A DNA stretch of 64,000 nt from Rugamonas rubra (lineage in GTDB: Bacteria > Pseudomonadota > Gammaproteobacteria > Burkholderiales > Burkholderiaceae_D): positions 124,001 to 188,000 of the forward strand of contig NZ_FOTW01000015.1 of NCBI RefSeq assembly GCF_900114705.1. Direction: 5' to 3'. Below are positions 16,964 through 25,926 of this stretch, piece after piece; the stretch's first letter is position 1; every line of letters begins with the position of its first letter. The notes below the pieces were generated by a model. That model ran no database searches, was not told the origin of the DNA, and worked only from the letters and a program-made list of their open reading frames with translations. A program made the position numbers and the translations under genes.

Positions 16964-17884
16964 CTAGGCCGCCAGCGCGGCCAGGTCGACGCCGATGCCG
17001 CCGCAGACGATGAACAGCGGCCGGCGGAAGCGCGCCAGCTCGTCCACCCGCTCGTAGCCGGCCGCCAGCGCCGCGCCGCAGGCCGGCTCGACCAGCACGC
17101 GCATATCGTCGGCGAAGCGGCGCGCGGCGGCCACCGCCTGGGCGTCGCTGACCACCACGCTGAGCACGCTATGGCGGCCGGTCCAGGCGTAGGCCTCGGC
17201 GGCGACCCGCTTGGCGCCCAGCGTGGTGGCGAGCGAGGTGATGGCCGGCAGGCTGACCAGGGCGCCGGCGCGCATCGAGGCGCGCAGCGAGGCCGCGCCC
17301 TCGGTCTCGACGGCGATCAAAGGCACCTTGGCCAAACCGTGGCGGTGCAGGCCCTGCAGCACGCCGGACATCAGCCCGCCGCCGCCGACCGAGCACACCA
17401 CCACGTCGAACTCGGCGTCCATGGCGCGGCTCTGCGCGACGGCCTCGTCGATCATGCTGGCGTTGCCTTCCCAAATGTCCGGATGGTCGAACGGCGGCAC
17501 GTAGACGGCGCCGGGCGCGCCGGCCAGGCGCTGCGCCTCGAGGTTGGTCTCGTCCCACACGGCGCCGTGCACGATCACCGTCGCGCCGATGTCGGCGATC
17601 TTTTGCCGCACCGCCGCCGAGGTGGTCTGCGGCACCAGGATGGTGGTGCGCACGCCCAGCGCCACGCCGGCCACCGCCGCCGCGAAACCGGCGTTGCCGC
17701 CCGACGGGCAGACCAGGTGGTCGGCGCCGGCGGCCACGGCGCGCTGGCACAGCAGGCCGATGCCGCGCAGCTTGAACGAGCCGGACGGCTGGCTGTTCTC
17801 CATCTTCAGCAGCACGCGCTTGTCCAGCGCCGCCGACAGGGCGCGGTGTTCCAGCAGGGGAGTGGGAATGTGCAATGGGGTCAT
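16964..17884 (-). CDS. PLP-dependent serine/threonine dehydratase-like enzyme
   Basis: The ATG at 17884 follows an AGGAG and gives 306 residues. The fold-type II PLP signature is clear: QPSGSFKLRGIG with the Schiff-base Lys38, PSGGNAGFA for the substrate carboxylate loop, and SVGGGGLMSGVLQG for the phosphate loop. The C-terminal FIVCGGIGVDL places a cysteine where eukaryotic-type L-serine dehydratases have theirs. The likely reaction is deamination of L-serine or L-threonine to pyruvate or 2-oxobutyrate. No ACT regulatory domain is present, so it is not a biosynthetic IlvA. It lies 92 bases after the cysteine hydrolase gene and is probably in the same transcript, behind the threonine-rich leader. 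Confidence 0.85.
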   Translation of the reverse strand: MTPLHIPTPLLEHRALSAALDKRVLLKMENSQPSGSFKLRGIGLLCQRAVAAGADHLVCPSGGNAGFAAAVAGVALGVRTTILVPQTTSAAVRQKIADIGATVIVHGAVWDETNLEAQRLAGAPGAVYVPPFDHPDIWEGNASMIDEAVAQSRAMDAEFDVVVCSVGGGGLMSGVLQGLHRHGLAKVPLIAVETEGAASLRASMRAGALVSLPAITSLATTLGAKRVAAEAYAWTGRHSVLSVVVSDAQAVAAARRFADDMRVLVEPACGAALAAGYERVDELARFRRPLFIVCGGIGVDLAALAA

Positions 17885-17976
17885 GTCGGCAGGGCTCCTG
17901 GTTCTCGGATTTCGGTAGTGAAATTGAATTGTTGCAACGCCGGGTGAGCATATCACCTGGCGCGCCGCTTTGCAGC

Positions 17977-18528
17977 CTAGCTTGAGAAGTCGCAGTCGGC
18001 CGCCGCGCGCAGCGTGGCGAAGGGGCCGTCGAGGGTGGCGTTGTGGTGGGCGATGATGGCGCCGGCCGGCAGTGCCGGCGTGTCCATGCAGCTGTGGGCG
18101 TCGGCCACCAGCACCACCTTCAGGCCCAGGTCGGCGGCGGCGCGGCAGGTGGTGTCGATGCAGTACTGCGTCTTCAGGCCGGCGACGTGCAGCTCGCCGA
18201 CGCCGGCCTCGGCCAGCCGGCGCGCCAGCTCGGTGCCGTGGAAGCAGCTGGGGCGGCGCTTGTCGAAGACCTTGTCGCGCGCCGGGTCGAGGTCGAGCGC
18301 GGCGAGCAGCTGCCAGGCCGCGCTGCCGGCGGCGATGGGCGAACCGTCCGGTCCGGTGTGGCGGGCGGCGAAGATGGGCGCGCCGGCCGCGCGCGCCTTG
18401 CCGATCAGCAGCTGGACGTTGGCCAGCAGGCGCTCGGCCTCGTGGGGCCGTTCGGCGCCGTTGAACAAGCCTTGCTGCATGTCGACGATCAGCAGGGCGG
18501 AGGAGGGGGACGATGGTGCTGCTTGCAT
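17977..18528 (-). CDS. Isochorismatase-family cysteine hydrolase
   Basis: From the ATG at 18528 (AGGAA upstream) the product is 183 residues. The catalytic triad of the family is visible: Asp16 in LLIVDMQQGLF, Lys90 in VFDKRRPSCF and Cys123 in LKTQYCIDTTCRAA. Members hydrolyse amides or vinyl ethers (nicotinamide, ureidoacrylate, isochorismate and others); the substrate here is not evident. A longer in-frame start at 18615 would translate through the attenuator-like hairpin and is not favoured. It is the first structural gene after the threonine-rich leader peptide and precedes the PLP dehydratase. Confidence 0.85.
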   Translation of the reverse strand: MQAAPSSPSSALLIVDMQQGLFNGAERPHEAERLLANVQLLIGKARAAGAPIFAARHTGPDGSPIAAGSAAWQLLAALDLDPARDKVFDKRRPSCFHGTELARRLAEAGVGELHVAGLKTQYCIDTTCRAAADLGLKVVLVADAHSCMDTPALPAGAIIAHHNATLDGPFATLRAAADCDFSS

Positions 18529-18574
18529 GGTGTTGTTCCTGTCTGTGTGAGCCGGCAGGGACGAGGGAAATGAC

Positions 18575-18603
18575 AAGGCCCCGTCCATCGCTGGCGGGGC
18601 CTT
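18575..18603 (-). terminator. Attenuator-like hairpin between the leader peptide and the hydrolase gene
   Basis: On the minus strand AAGGCCCCG and CGGGGCCTT form a perfect 9-bp stem around an 11-base loop, followed by GTCATTTC. The U-tract is short, so termination may be inefficient. The 5' arm with its flank (GGCCCCGCC) is nearly complementary to GGCGGGCC at the end of the leader ORF, which could act as an antiterminator. Confidence 0.5.
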
Positions 18604-18637
18604 GGGGGGAATCACTTCTCGCTGACGCGCACTCTCC

Positions 18638-18697
18638 TCACGGCCCGCCGGTGGCGGTCGTGGTGGTGGTAGTGGTGTTGAGCACGAGGAAGTTCAT
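18638..18697 (-). CDS. Threonine-rich leader peptide (19 aa)
   Basis: The minus-strand frame reads MNFLVLNTTTTTTTATGGP and stop: seven consecutive threonine codons (six ACC/ACG and one ACT) plus one more. This resembles the thr-operon leader of enterobacteria, which also ends in a Thr run followed by T-G. A convincing promoter ends just upstream and a 9-bp GC hairpin follows 34 bases after the stop, so the promoter/leader/hairpin order is that of ribosome-mediated attenuation. The predicted transcription start falls within a base or two of the ATG, so the leader may be translated without a ribosome binding site. The genes behind it encode a cysteine hydrolase and a Ser/Thr dehydratase. Not experimentally supported; a chance ACC run is the alternative. 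Confidence 0.5.
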   Translation of the reverse strand: MNFLVLNTTTTTTTATGGP

Positions 18698-18703
18698 GGG
18701 CTC

Positions 18704-18732
18704 AATATATCGGCTAGCCGGGGGCGCGTCAA
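18704..18732 (-). promoter_or_regulatory. Sigma70-type promoter of the threonine leader
   Basis: On the minus strand TTGACG (18732-18727) and TATATT (18709-18704) are spaced exactly 17 bases apart. The -35 box overlaps the TGA stop of the upstream serine hydrolase gene. The predicted start of transcription is about 18697, at or next to the leader ATG. Confidence 0.6.
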
Positions 18733-19784
18733 GCCTCGACGCCGGTCTCGGTCTCGGTCTCGGCCTCGGCCGCCAGGTCGGCGGCGATGGCGCGCAGCAG
18801 CGCCGGCTGGTCCGGTTCCAGCAGGTCGTTGTTGCTCAGCTGGATGACCGACAGGCCGGCGCTCGGCACGCGTAGGATCAGCGTGTTGAAGCCCCACAGG
18901 CAGCCGCTGTGGAACACGTAGTCCATGCCCTCGTGGTTCAGGCACTCCAAGCCGTAGCGGTAGGAGAACAAGGCGCCGTCGTTGTCGTGCGACTCCTGCA
19001 GCAGCGCGTGCAGCAGGCTGTCCGGCGCGGCGTACTGGCGGTGCCAGTCGCGCTCCAACAGCAGCAGGTCGTCGGTGCAGGAGTACAGGCCGCCGTCGCC
19101 CACCGTGTTGGCGTTGCCCAGGTGCTGCTTGTAGCCGCGCGGGCGCAGCGGGTCCGGGCTGTAGCTGCGCACCCGGTCGGGCAGGACGGCCTGGCGGTCG
19201 ACGTCGAAGTCGGTCGCCGCCATCGCCAGCGGTTCGAACACCAGCCGGCGCGCGTAGGCCGCCAGCGGCGTGCCGCCGACCACCTCGATCAACTGGGCCA
19301 GCAACTGGTAGTTGCTGTTGCTGTAGTCGTGGCGGGTGCCGGGCGCGAAGTCGAGCTCGTCGAACTTCTCGATCAGTTGCAGCACCAGCGGGTTGTCGAA
19401 GTAGTTGCTCTCGTGCCGGCCCAGCTGCAGGTCCAGATAGGGCAGGTAGTCGGGGATGCCGCTGCTGTGGTTGAGCAGGTTGCGCAGCGGCACCGGCGTG
19501 TCGATGCGGTGCATGACCGGCAGGCGGGCGCGGACGTCCTCGTCCAGCGACAGGCGGCCCTGGCGCACCAGGTCGAGGATGCAGGCGGCGGTGAACTGTT
19601 TGGACTCGGAACCCATGTAGTAGCGCGAGCGACCGCTCAGTGGCACGCCCAGCTCCATGCAGGCGACGCCGTGGTGCAGCTCGAACAGGGGGGCGCCGTG
19701 GCGCACGACGAGGGCGCTGAAGCCGGGATCGCTGGCGGGAACCTTGGATTGGACGGTAAGGAAATGCTCGGTCAGAAAATTCAT
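18729..19784 (-). CDS. Beta-lactamase-fold serine hydrolase (class C / S12 type)
   Basis: A 351-residue protein of the penicillin-binding/class C beta-lactamase fold. The nucleophile motif SESK is at 59-62 (YYMGSESKQFTAACIL) and the second motif is YSN in HDYSNSNYQLLAQLIE. LNHSSGIPDYLPYL is the typical helix after the active site. No signal peptide is evident, so a cytoplasmic esterase, amidase or D-aminopeptidase is more likely than a true beta-lactamase. It is separated from the leader/cysteine hydrolase unit by the promoter that overlaps its stop codon. The C-terminal tail is unusually acidic with Glu-Thr repeats (EAETETETGVEA). Confidence 0.82.
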   Translation of the reverse strand: MNFLTEHFLTVQSKVPASDPGFSALVVRHGAPLFELHHGVACMELGVPLSGRSRYYMGSESKQFTAACILDLVRQGRLSLDEDVRARLPVMHRIDTPVPLRNLLNHSSGIPDYLPYLDLQLGRHESNYFDNPLVLQLIEKFDELDFAPGTRHDYSNSNYQLLAQLIEVVGGTPLAAYARRLVFEPLAMAATDFDVDRQAVLPDRVRSYSPDPLRPRGYKQHLGNANTVGDGGLYSCTDDLLLLERDWHRQYAAPDSLLHALLQESHDNDGALFSYRYGLECLNHEGMDYVFHSGCLWGFNTLILRVPSAGLSVIQLSNNDLLEPDQPALLRAIAADLAAEAETETETGVEA

Positions 19785-19862
19785 CAGTGTGGGATTGGCT
19801 ATGGTCGAGGTAGTACATGGGCGCGGCGGCGCCCAGGCGATGGCACTGCGGCGGATGGCGTC

Positions 19863-20225
19863 TCAGCCAGGTATAGCTTCGTTGCGGTTCAGGTCGGAGA
19901 TGCCCTTGATCAGGCGGTAGGCCTTCCACAGCCAGGCGCCGATCCAGACCAGCCAGGCCAGCGGGATGCCGATGATGGTCATGAACAGCACGAAGCCGAC
20001 GAACATCCACACCACGTACCACCAGAACGAGCGGATCTGCCAGCTGTGGTGGCTGTAGACGAAGGTGCCGGCCGTCTCGCCGCGCTTGACGTAGTTGATG
20101 ATCAGCGGAATGAAGGAGAAGGCGCCCAGCGAGAACAGGAAGCTGACGGCGTGGATCAGGTAGAGCCACCAGGCCAGGTTCTTGGCGGAATCCAGGCGGG
20201 TGTCGAAAACAATCTCTTGGGACAT
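19863..20225 (-). CDS. DUF4870-like small membrane protein
   Basis: The 120-residue product has three to four hydrophobic segments: NLAWWLYLIHAVSFLFSLGAF, the IINYVKRGE turn, SFWWYVVWMFVGFVLFMTIIGIP and LAWLVWIGAWLWKAYRLIKG. A short soluble N-terminus contains FDTRLDSAKNLAW. This pattern, including the HHSWQIRSFWW block, is that of the widespread DUF4870/Tic20-like membrane family of unknown function. It lies 83 bases downstream of serB on the same strand. Confidence 0.75.
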   Translation of the reverse strand: MSQEIVFDTRLDSAKNLAWWLYLIHAVSFLFSLGAFSFIPLIINYVKRGETAGTFVYSHHSWQIRSFWWYVVWMFVGFVLFMTIIGIPLAWLVWIGAWLWKAYRLIKGISDLNRNEAIPG

Positions 20226-20308
20226 GGTCGTGCTCCTCGGTGCGGGCGGTCAGGCTTACCAGTATAGCAATGTTGGCAAGCCTGTGCGCGCGCCGCAGGG
20301 AAGCTACG

Positions 20309-21175
20309 CTAGCTGAGCAGCGGCAGGATGCCGTCCAGGCCGACGAAGTTGAGCGCTACGCTGGCCTGCTCGCGCACCACCGGCTTGGCGCGGAAGGCCA
20401 CCGACAGGCCGGCGATACCCATCATCTTCAGGTCGTTGGCGCCGTCGCCCATGACGATGGCCTGCTCCGGGCGGATGCCCAGCTGGGCGCAGACGCGCTC
20501 GACGGTGCGCTTCTTCTCCTCGGCGTCGACCACGGTGCCGATGACGCGGCCGGTCAGCTTGCCGTCGACGATCTCCAGTTCGTTGGCATGCGTGTAGTCC
20601 AGCCCCAGGCGCGCCTTCAGCCGTTGGGTGAAGAAGGTGAAGCCGCCCGACACCAGCAGCGTCTTCAAACCGGCCGCCTGCACCGCCGCCAGCATGTTTT
20701 CCGCGCCGAGCGACAGGCGCAGGCGCTCCTCGTAGACGCGCTCGAGGGCACCGGCGTCCAGGCCCTCGAGCAGGGCGACGCGGCGCGCCAGGCTGGCCGC
20801 GAAGTCCAGCTCGCCGCGCATGGCCGCCTCGGTGATCTCGGACACCTGCGCCTTCAGGCCCTGCATGTCGGCGATTTCGTCGATGCACTCGATGGTGATC
20901 AGGGTCGAGTCCATGTCCATCGCCACCAGCTTGAATTGGTCCAGCCGGTGCCGGCCCATCATGTAGGTGGCGTCGAGCTGGGCGGCGTGGGCCGCCACCT
21001 CGATGGTCTGGCGCAGGCCGGACGAGTAGCTGATGTCCTCGCAGCGCACGGCGCGCTCGCTCAGCCAGGTCAGGCGGACCGGCGCGGCCAGCGCGGCGAT
21101 GCGCTCCAGGCGCGGTTTGCAGTCGTCCAGGCCTTGCAGGACCAGGTTCATGGTGGTGTTCTTTGCTGTGTTCAT
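20309..21175 (-). CDS. serB: Phosphoserine phosphatase
   Basis: The 288-residue HAD enzyme catalyses the last step of L-serine synthesis (phosphoserine to serine). The three HAD motifs are visible: the nucleophile loop VAMDMDSTLIT (aspartates two apart), the serine of motif II in LLVSGGFTFF, and GDGANDLKMMGIAG for Mg2+ binding. An N-terminal region of about 75 residues precedes the HAD core, as in other long SerB proteins. A second ATG at 21151 is possible. It begins 18 bases after the mfd stop and is probably cotranscribed with it. A decayed copy of its 3' end occurs near 54.0-54.15 kb. Confidence 0.93.
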   Translation of the reverse strand: MNTAKNTTMNLVLQGLDDCKPRLERIAALAAPVRLTWLSERAVRCEDISYSSGLRQTIEVAAHAAQLDATYMMGRHRLDQFKLVAMDMDSTLITIECIDEIADMQGLKAQVSEITEAAMRGELDFAASLARRVALLEGLDAGALERVYEERLRLSLGAENMLAAVQAAGLKTLLVSGGFTFFTQRLKARLGLDYTHANELEIVDGKLTGRVIGTVVDAEEKKRTVERVCAQLGIRPEQAIVMGDGANDLKMMGIAGLSVAFRAKPVVREQASVALNFVGLDGILPLLS

Positions 21176-21193
21176 GGCTGCTTGTTCTAATGT

Positions 21194-24100
21194 TTAGGCG
21201 GTCAACTGTTTGATCGCGGTTTTAATCTGGCTGACGCGTGCCGCCAGGTCGGGCATGGCGACGGTGATCTTCAACTTGTCCTGGCCGTTCAGCTTGATCT
21301 GGCGGTTCTTTTGGATCAGCTCGATGATGCGCATCGGGTCGATCGGCGGCTTGGCCATGAACTGCAGCGTGGCCGCCTCGCCGTGGGCGTCGATCTTGAT
21401 GATGCCGACGGTCTTGGCGGCGATGCGCAGGCGGTGCGTTTCGACCAGCGCGCGCACCGGGTCGGGCAGCTTGCCGAAGCGGTCGATCAGCTCCTCCTGC
21501 ATGTCGTCGATCTTGTGCTGCTCGGCGCAGTTGGCGAGGCGCTTGTAGATCGACAGGCGCTCGTGGACGTCGCCGCAGAAGTCGGCCGGCAGCAGCGCCG
21601 GCACGTGCAGGTTGATCTCGGTGGTGGAGGCCAGCGGCGCCGCCAGGTCCGGCTCGGTGCCGTTCTTCAGCGCGCGCACCGCCTCGTTGAGCATGTCCGA
21701 GTACAGCTGGAAGCCGATCTCGTGCATCTCGCCGGACTGGTTGTCGCCCAACACCTCGCCGGCGCCGCGGATCTCCAGGTCGTGCATGGCCAGGTAGAAG
21801 CCGCTGCCCAGCTCTTCCATCTGTTGGATCGCGTCGAGCCGGCGCTGCGCCTGCTTGGTCAGCGTCTGCACGTCGTGCACCAGCAGGTAGGCGTAGGCCT
21901 GGTGGTGCGAGCGGCCGACCCGGCCGCGCAACTGGTGCAGCTGGGCCAGGCCGAACTTGTCGGCGCGGTGCATGATGATGGTGTTCGCCGTCGGCACGTC
22001 GATGCCGGTCTCGATGATGGTGGTGCACAGCAGGATGTTGTAGCGCTGGGCGACGAAGTCGCGCATCACCTTCTCCAGATCGCGCTCGTGCATCTGGCCG
22101 TGGGCCACGGCGATGCGCGCCTCCGGCAGCAGCTCGGTCAGCATGGCCATGCGGTTCTGGATGGTCTCGACCTCGTTGTGCAGGAAGTACACCTGGCCGC
22201 CGCGTTTGAGCTCGCGCAGGCAGGCCTCGCGGATGATCGCCTCGCTCTCGCCGCGCACGAAGGTCTTGATCGCCAGGCGCTTCTGCGGCGCGGTGGCGAT
22301 GATGGAGAAGTCGCGCAGCCCTTCGAGCGCCATGCCCAGCGTGCGCGGGATCGGCGTGGCGGTCAGGGTCAGCACGTCGACCTCGGCGCGCAAGGCCTTC
22401 AGCGCCTCCTTCTGGCGCACGCCGAAGCGGTGCTCCTCGTCGATGATGACCAGGCCGAGGCGGGTGAACTTGACGTCGCCCGACAGCAGCTTGTGGGTGC
22501 CGATGACGATGTCGAGCGTGCCGTCGCTCATGCCCTTGATGGCCTGGGTGATCTCCTTGCCGGTGCGGAAGCGCGACAGCTCGGCGATGCGCACCGGCCA
22601 GTCGGCGAAGCGGTCGGCGAAGGTCTGCGCGTGCTGCTCGGCGAGCAGGGTGGTGGGCGCCAGGATGGCCACCTGCTTGCCGCCCATGACGGCGATGAAG
22701 GCGGCGCGCAGCGCCACCTCGGTCTTGCCGAAGCCGACGTCGCCGCACACCAGGCGGTCCATCGGTTTGCCCGAGGTCATGTCCTTCAGGACGTTGCGGA
22801 TCGCCTCGGCCTGGTCGGGCGTCTCGTCGAAGCCGAAGCTGTCGGCGAAGCGCTCGTAGTCGTGCGCCGAGTACTCGAAGCTGTGGCCCTGGCGCAGGGC
22901 GCGGCGGGCGTACAGGTTGAGCAGTTCGGCGGCGGTGTCGCGCACCTGCTCGGCGGCCTTCTTCTTGGCCTTTTCCCACTGGCCCGAGCCGAGCGTGTGC
23001 AGCGGCGCGTCCTCCGGCGAGGCGCCGGAGTAGCGCGAGATCACGTGCAACTGCGACACCGGCACGTACAGCTTGCTGTCCTTGGCGTACTCCAGGTGCA
23101 GGAACTCGGTCTCGCCCTCGCCCAGGTCCATGCTGGTCAGGCCCATGTAGCGGCCGATGCCGTGGTTGATGTGCACCACCGGGTCGCCGATCTTCAGCTC
23201 CGACAGGTCGCGCACCATCGACTCGACCTGGGTCACGCCTTCCTGTTTCTTCTTGCCGACGCGGCGGCCGGAACCGGCGTACAGCTCGGTCTCGGTGATG
23301 AAGATCAGCTGCTGGCCGTCGACCGACAGCTCGAAGCCGGCGTGCAGCGGCGCCACGCCAAGGGTCAGCTTGGCGTCGCTGGCGAGGAAGCCGTCATAGC
23401 CCTCGACCGGCGTCAACGCCAGGTCGAACTCGGTGAAGTACTGCTGCAGCGTTTCGCGCCGGCCGTTCGACTCGGCGCAGACCATCACCCGGCGGCCGCT
23501 CTGCAGCAGGTAGGCGCGCAGATTGGTCAGCGGGTCCTCGCTGTGGCGGTTGACGGCGATGTTGGGCACCGGCGCCGACAGCTCGGAGGCGCCGGCCTCG
23601 GCGTCGCGGGTCAGCACCAGGCGGGAGTAGGGCTTGGCCAGGGTGAAGAACTGCTCCTCGCTGAGGAACAGCGCCTCCGGCGCCAGGATGGGGCGCTCGC
23701 GGTCGGCCTTGAGGAAGCGGTAGCGCGAGCCTGTGTCGGCCCAGAAGCGCTGGATGGCGCCGTCGATGCCGCCCACCAGGGCCAGCGCGGCGCCCTCGGG
23801 CAGGTAGTCGAACAGCGTCGCGGTCTGCTCGAAGAACAGCGGCAGGTAGTACTCGATGCCGGCCGAGGCGATGCCGCTGCTGATGTCCTTGTAGACCACC
23901 GAGCGCGACGGGTCGCCCTCGAACTGCTCGCGCCAGCGGTTGCGGAAGGTGGTGCGGGCCGGCTCGTCCATCGGGAATTCGCGGCCCGGCAGCAGGCGCA
24001 CCTCGCGCACCGGGTACAGCGAGCGCTGGGTGTCGGCGTCGAAGGTGCGGATGGTCTCGATGGTGTCGCCGAACAGGTCGAGCCGGTAGGGCAGGGCGGA

Positions 24101-24637
24101 ACCCATCGGGAACAGGTCGAGCAGGCCGCCGCGCACCGAGTACTCGCCGGGCGACATCACCTGCGAGACGTGGGTGTAGCCGGCCAGGGTCAATTGGGTT
24201 TTCAGACGGACTTCGTCGAGCTTTTCGCCCTGCTTGAAGAAGAAGGTGTAGGCGGCCAGGAAGGACGGCGGCGCCATGCGCACCAGCGCCGTGGTGGCCG
24301 GCACGATCATCACGTCGCACTGGCCGTTCTGGATCTCGTGCAGCGTGGCCAGGCGCTCGGACACCAGGTCCTGGTGCGGCGAGAAGGCGTCGTAGGGCAG
24401 CGTCTCCCAGTCCGGCAGCAGGTGGCAGCGCAGCTGGCCGGCGGCGAACCAAGGGATTTCGTCGAGCAGGCGCTGGCCGTCGCTGGCGTTGGCCACCACC
24501 ACGGCCAGCATGCGGCCCTGCGATTTGAGTTCGAGCGCCGACAGCGCCAGCGCGTAGGCGTCCGCCGAGCCGTACAGGGCGGGCAGGGCGTAGCGGTTAC
24601 CGGGTTTGGGGAGGGATTTTTTTAAGTCGAAGGACAT
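21194..24637 (-). CDS. mfd: Transcription-repair coupling factor Mfd
   Basis: The start at 24637 (MSFDLKKSLPKPG) gives 1147 residues, matching the family length. Domains in order are a UvrB-homology module (about 1-340), the RNA-polymerase-interacting domain around 490-560 (PVVHINHGIGRYMGL, FLHLEYAKDSKLYVPV) and an SF2 translocase. The translocase shows Walker A CGDVGFGKTEVALRAAF, DEEH in LVIIDEEHRFGV, and motif VI LHQLRGRVGRSHHQAYAY; a C-terminal TRCF domain follows. Mfd removes RNA polymerase stalled at lesions and recruits UvrA. An in-frame start at 24700 adds a segment unlike the family and is not used. serB follows directly. Confidence 0.96.
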   Translation of the reverse strand: MSFDLKKSLPKPGNRYALPALYGSADAYALALSALELKSQGRMLAVVVANASDGQRLLDEIPWFAAGQLRCHLLPDWETLPYDAFSPHQDLVSERLATLHEIQNGQCDVMIVPATTALVRMAPPSFLAAYTFFFKQGEKLDEVRLKTQLTLAGYTHVSQVMSPGEYSVRGGLLDLFPMGSALPYRLDLFGDTIETIRTFDADTQRSLYPVREVRLLPGREFPMDEPARTTFRNRWREQFEGDPSRSVVYKDISSGIASAGIEYYLPLFFEQTATLFDYLPEGAALALVGGIDGAIQRFWADTGSRYRFLKADRERPILAPEALFLSEEQFFTLAKPYSRLVLTRDAEAGASELSAPVPNIAVNRHSEDPLTNLRAYLLQSGRRVMVCAESNGRRETLQQYFTEFDLALTPVEGYDGFLASDAKLTLGVAPLHAGFELSVDGQQLIFITETELYAGSGRRVGKKKQEGVTQVESMVRDLSELKIGDPVVHINHGIGRYMGLTSMDLGEGETEFLHLEYAKDSKLYVPVSQLHVISRYSGASPEDAPLHTLGSGQWEKAKKKAAEQVRDTAAELLNLYARRALRQGHSFEYSAHDYERFADSFGFDETPDQAEAIRNVLKDMTSGKPMDRLVCGDVGFGKTEVALRAAFIAVMGGKQVAILAPTTLLAEQHAQTFADRFADWPVRIAELSRFRTGKEITQAIKGMSDGTLDIVIGTHKLLSGDVKFTRLGLVIIDEEHRFGVRQKEALKALRAEVDVLTLTATPIPRTLGMALEGLRDFSIIATAPQKRLAIKTFVRGESEAIIREACLRELKRGGQVYFLHNEVETIQNRMAMLTELLPEARIAVAHGQMHERDLEKVMRDFVAQRYNILLCTTIIETGIDVPTANTIIMHRADKFGLAQLHQLRGRVGRSHHQAYAYLLVHDVQTLTKQAQRRLDAIQQMEELGSGFYLAMHDLEIRGAGEVLGDNQSGEMHEIGFQLYSDMLNEAVRALKNGTEPDLAAPLASTTEINLHVPALLPADFCGDVHERLSIYKRLANCAEQHKIDDMQEELIDRFGKLPDPVRALVETHRLRIAAKTVGIIKIDAHGEAATLQFMAKPPIDPMRIIELIQKNRQIKLNGQDKLKITVAMPDLAARVSQIKTAIKQLTA

Positions 24638-24806
24638 GCAGGCGCTGACACAGATTGAACGGTTAAGCGCACCGCCCAGAGTGGCAATGCCGCTGCGCAC
24701 ATTATAGACGAAGCCTCCGCGCCACGTGGGGCGGCGATGCGGCCGGCCGCTACGGAAACGACAAAACTTGGTATCATGGCCGATACTGAACTATCGGAAC
24801 CCCGCC

Positions 24807-25901
24807 ATGACCACCACTCCCCGCTTTGTAGTCACCCCATCGACCCACCCGCTGAGCGACGCCGAGCGTGCCGAGCAACTGCGCGTGCTCAGCTTCGGCC
24901 GCACCTTCACCGACCACATGGTGGTGATCCCCTACCGCGACGGCGCCTGGCAGCAGGGCGAGGTGAAGGCCTACGGCCCGCTGATGCTGGACCCGTCGGC
25001 CTCGGCGCTGCACTACGGCCAGGCCATCTTCGAGGGCTTCAAGGCCTTCTCGCAGCCGGACGGCAGCATCAAGACCTTCCGTCCCGAGGCCAACGCCGAG
25101 CGTTTCAACCGCAGCGCGCGCCGCCTGGCCATGCCGGACCTGCCGGTCGACCTGTTCATGGAGGCGGCCGACCTGCTGATCAATCTGGACGCCGCCTGGG
25201 TGCCGAAGAACGTCGGCGAGAGCCTGTACCTGCGTCCGCTGATGATCGCCACCGACGCCTTCCTTGGCGTGCGGCCGTCCAACGAATACCTGTTCGTGCT
25301 GTTCGCCTCGCCGGCCGGCGCCTACTTCCCGCAGGGCGTCAAGCCGGTCACGGTGTGGATCAGCGAGGACTACGTGCGCGCCGCGCCGGGCGGCACGGGC
25401 GAGGCCAAGTGCGCCGGCAACTACGCCGCCAGCCTGGTGGCCCAGGCCCAAGCGCAGGAAAAGGGTTGCGACCAGGTGGTCTGGCTGGACGCCGTCGAGC
25501 GCCGCTACATCGAGGAGATGGGTGGCATGAACCTGTTCTTCGTCTACCAGGAAGAGGGCAAGAGCGTCATCGTCACGCCCGAGCTGACCGGCACCCTGCT
25601 GCCCGGCATCACCCGGCGCAGCCTGCTGGAGCTGGCGCGCGACCTGGGCTACGAGTCGAGCGAGCGCAAGCTCACCGTGCAGCAGTGGCGCGACGACGTC
25701 GCCGCCGGCCGCCTGACCGAGGTGTTCGCCTGCGGCACGGCCGCCGTCATCACGCCGGTCGGCAAGGCCAAGGCCAACGGCTTCGAGCTGAGCATCAACA
25801 ACGGCCAGAACGGCCCGGTGACGATGGCCCTGCGCGAGGCCCTGCTGGCGATCCAGCACGGCACCGTCGAGGACCGCCACCACTGGATGCACCAGGTCTG
25901 A
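24807..25901 (+). CDS. ilvE: Branched-chain amino acid aminotransferase (class IV, long type)
   Basis: The ATG at 24807 gives 364 residues, the length of the larger bacterial/eukaryotic-type BCATs rather than the roughly 300-residue E. coli IlvE. The PLP lysine is in GEAKCAGNYAASL. Other family blocks are LHYGQAIFEGFKAF, RPLMIATDAFLGVRP, WLDAVERRYIEEMGGMNLFF and the phosphate-binding CGTAAVITPVG near the C-terminus. It transfers the amino group in the last step of Leu, Ile and Val synthesis and the first step of their breakdown. It stands alone, divergent from mfd and convergent with a 5'-nucleotidase gene, from which it is separated by a palindromic repeat. Confidence 0.93.
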   Translation: MTTTPRFVVTPSTHPLSDAERAEQLRVLSFGRTFTDHMVVIPYRDGAWQQGEVKAYGPLMLDPSASALHYGQAIFEGFKAFSQPDGSIKTFRPEANAERFNRSARRLAMPDLPVDLFMEAADLLINLDAAWVPKNVGESLYLRPLMIATDAFLGVRPSNEYLFVLFASPAGAYFPQGVKPVTVWISEDYVRAAPGGTGEAKCAGNYAASLVAQAQAQEKGCDQVVWLDAVERRYIEEMGGMNLFFVYQEEGKSVIVTPELTGTLLPGITRRSLLELARDLGYESSERKLTVQQWRDDVAAGRLTEVFACGTAAVITPVGKAKANGFELSINNGQNGPVTMALREALLAIQHGTVEDRHHWMHQV

Positions 25902-25926
25902 GCGTCATCCCCGGCGGCGATTATTT

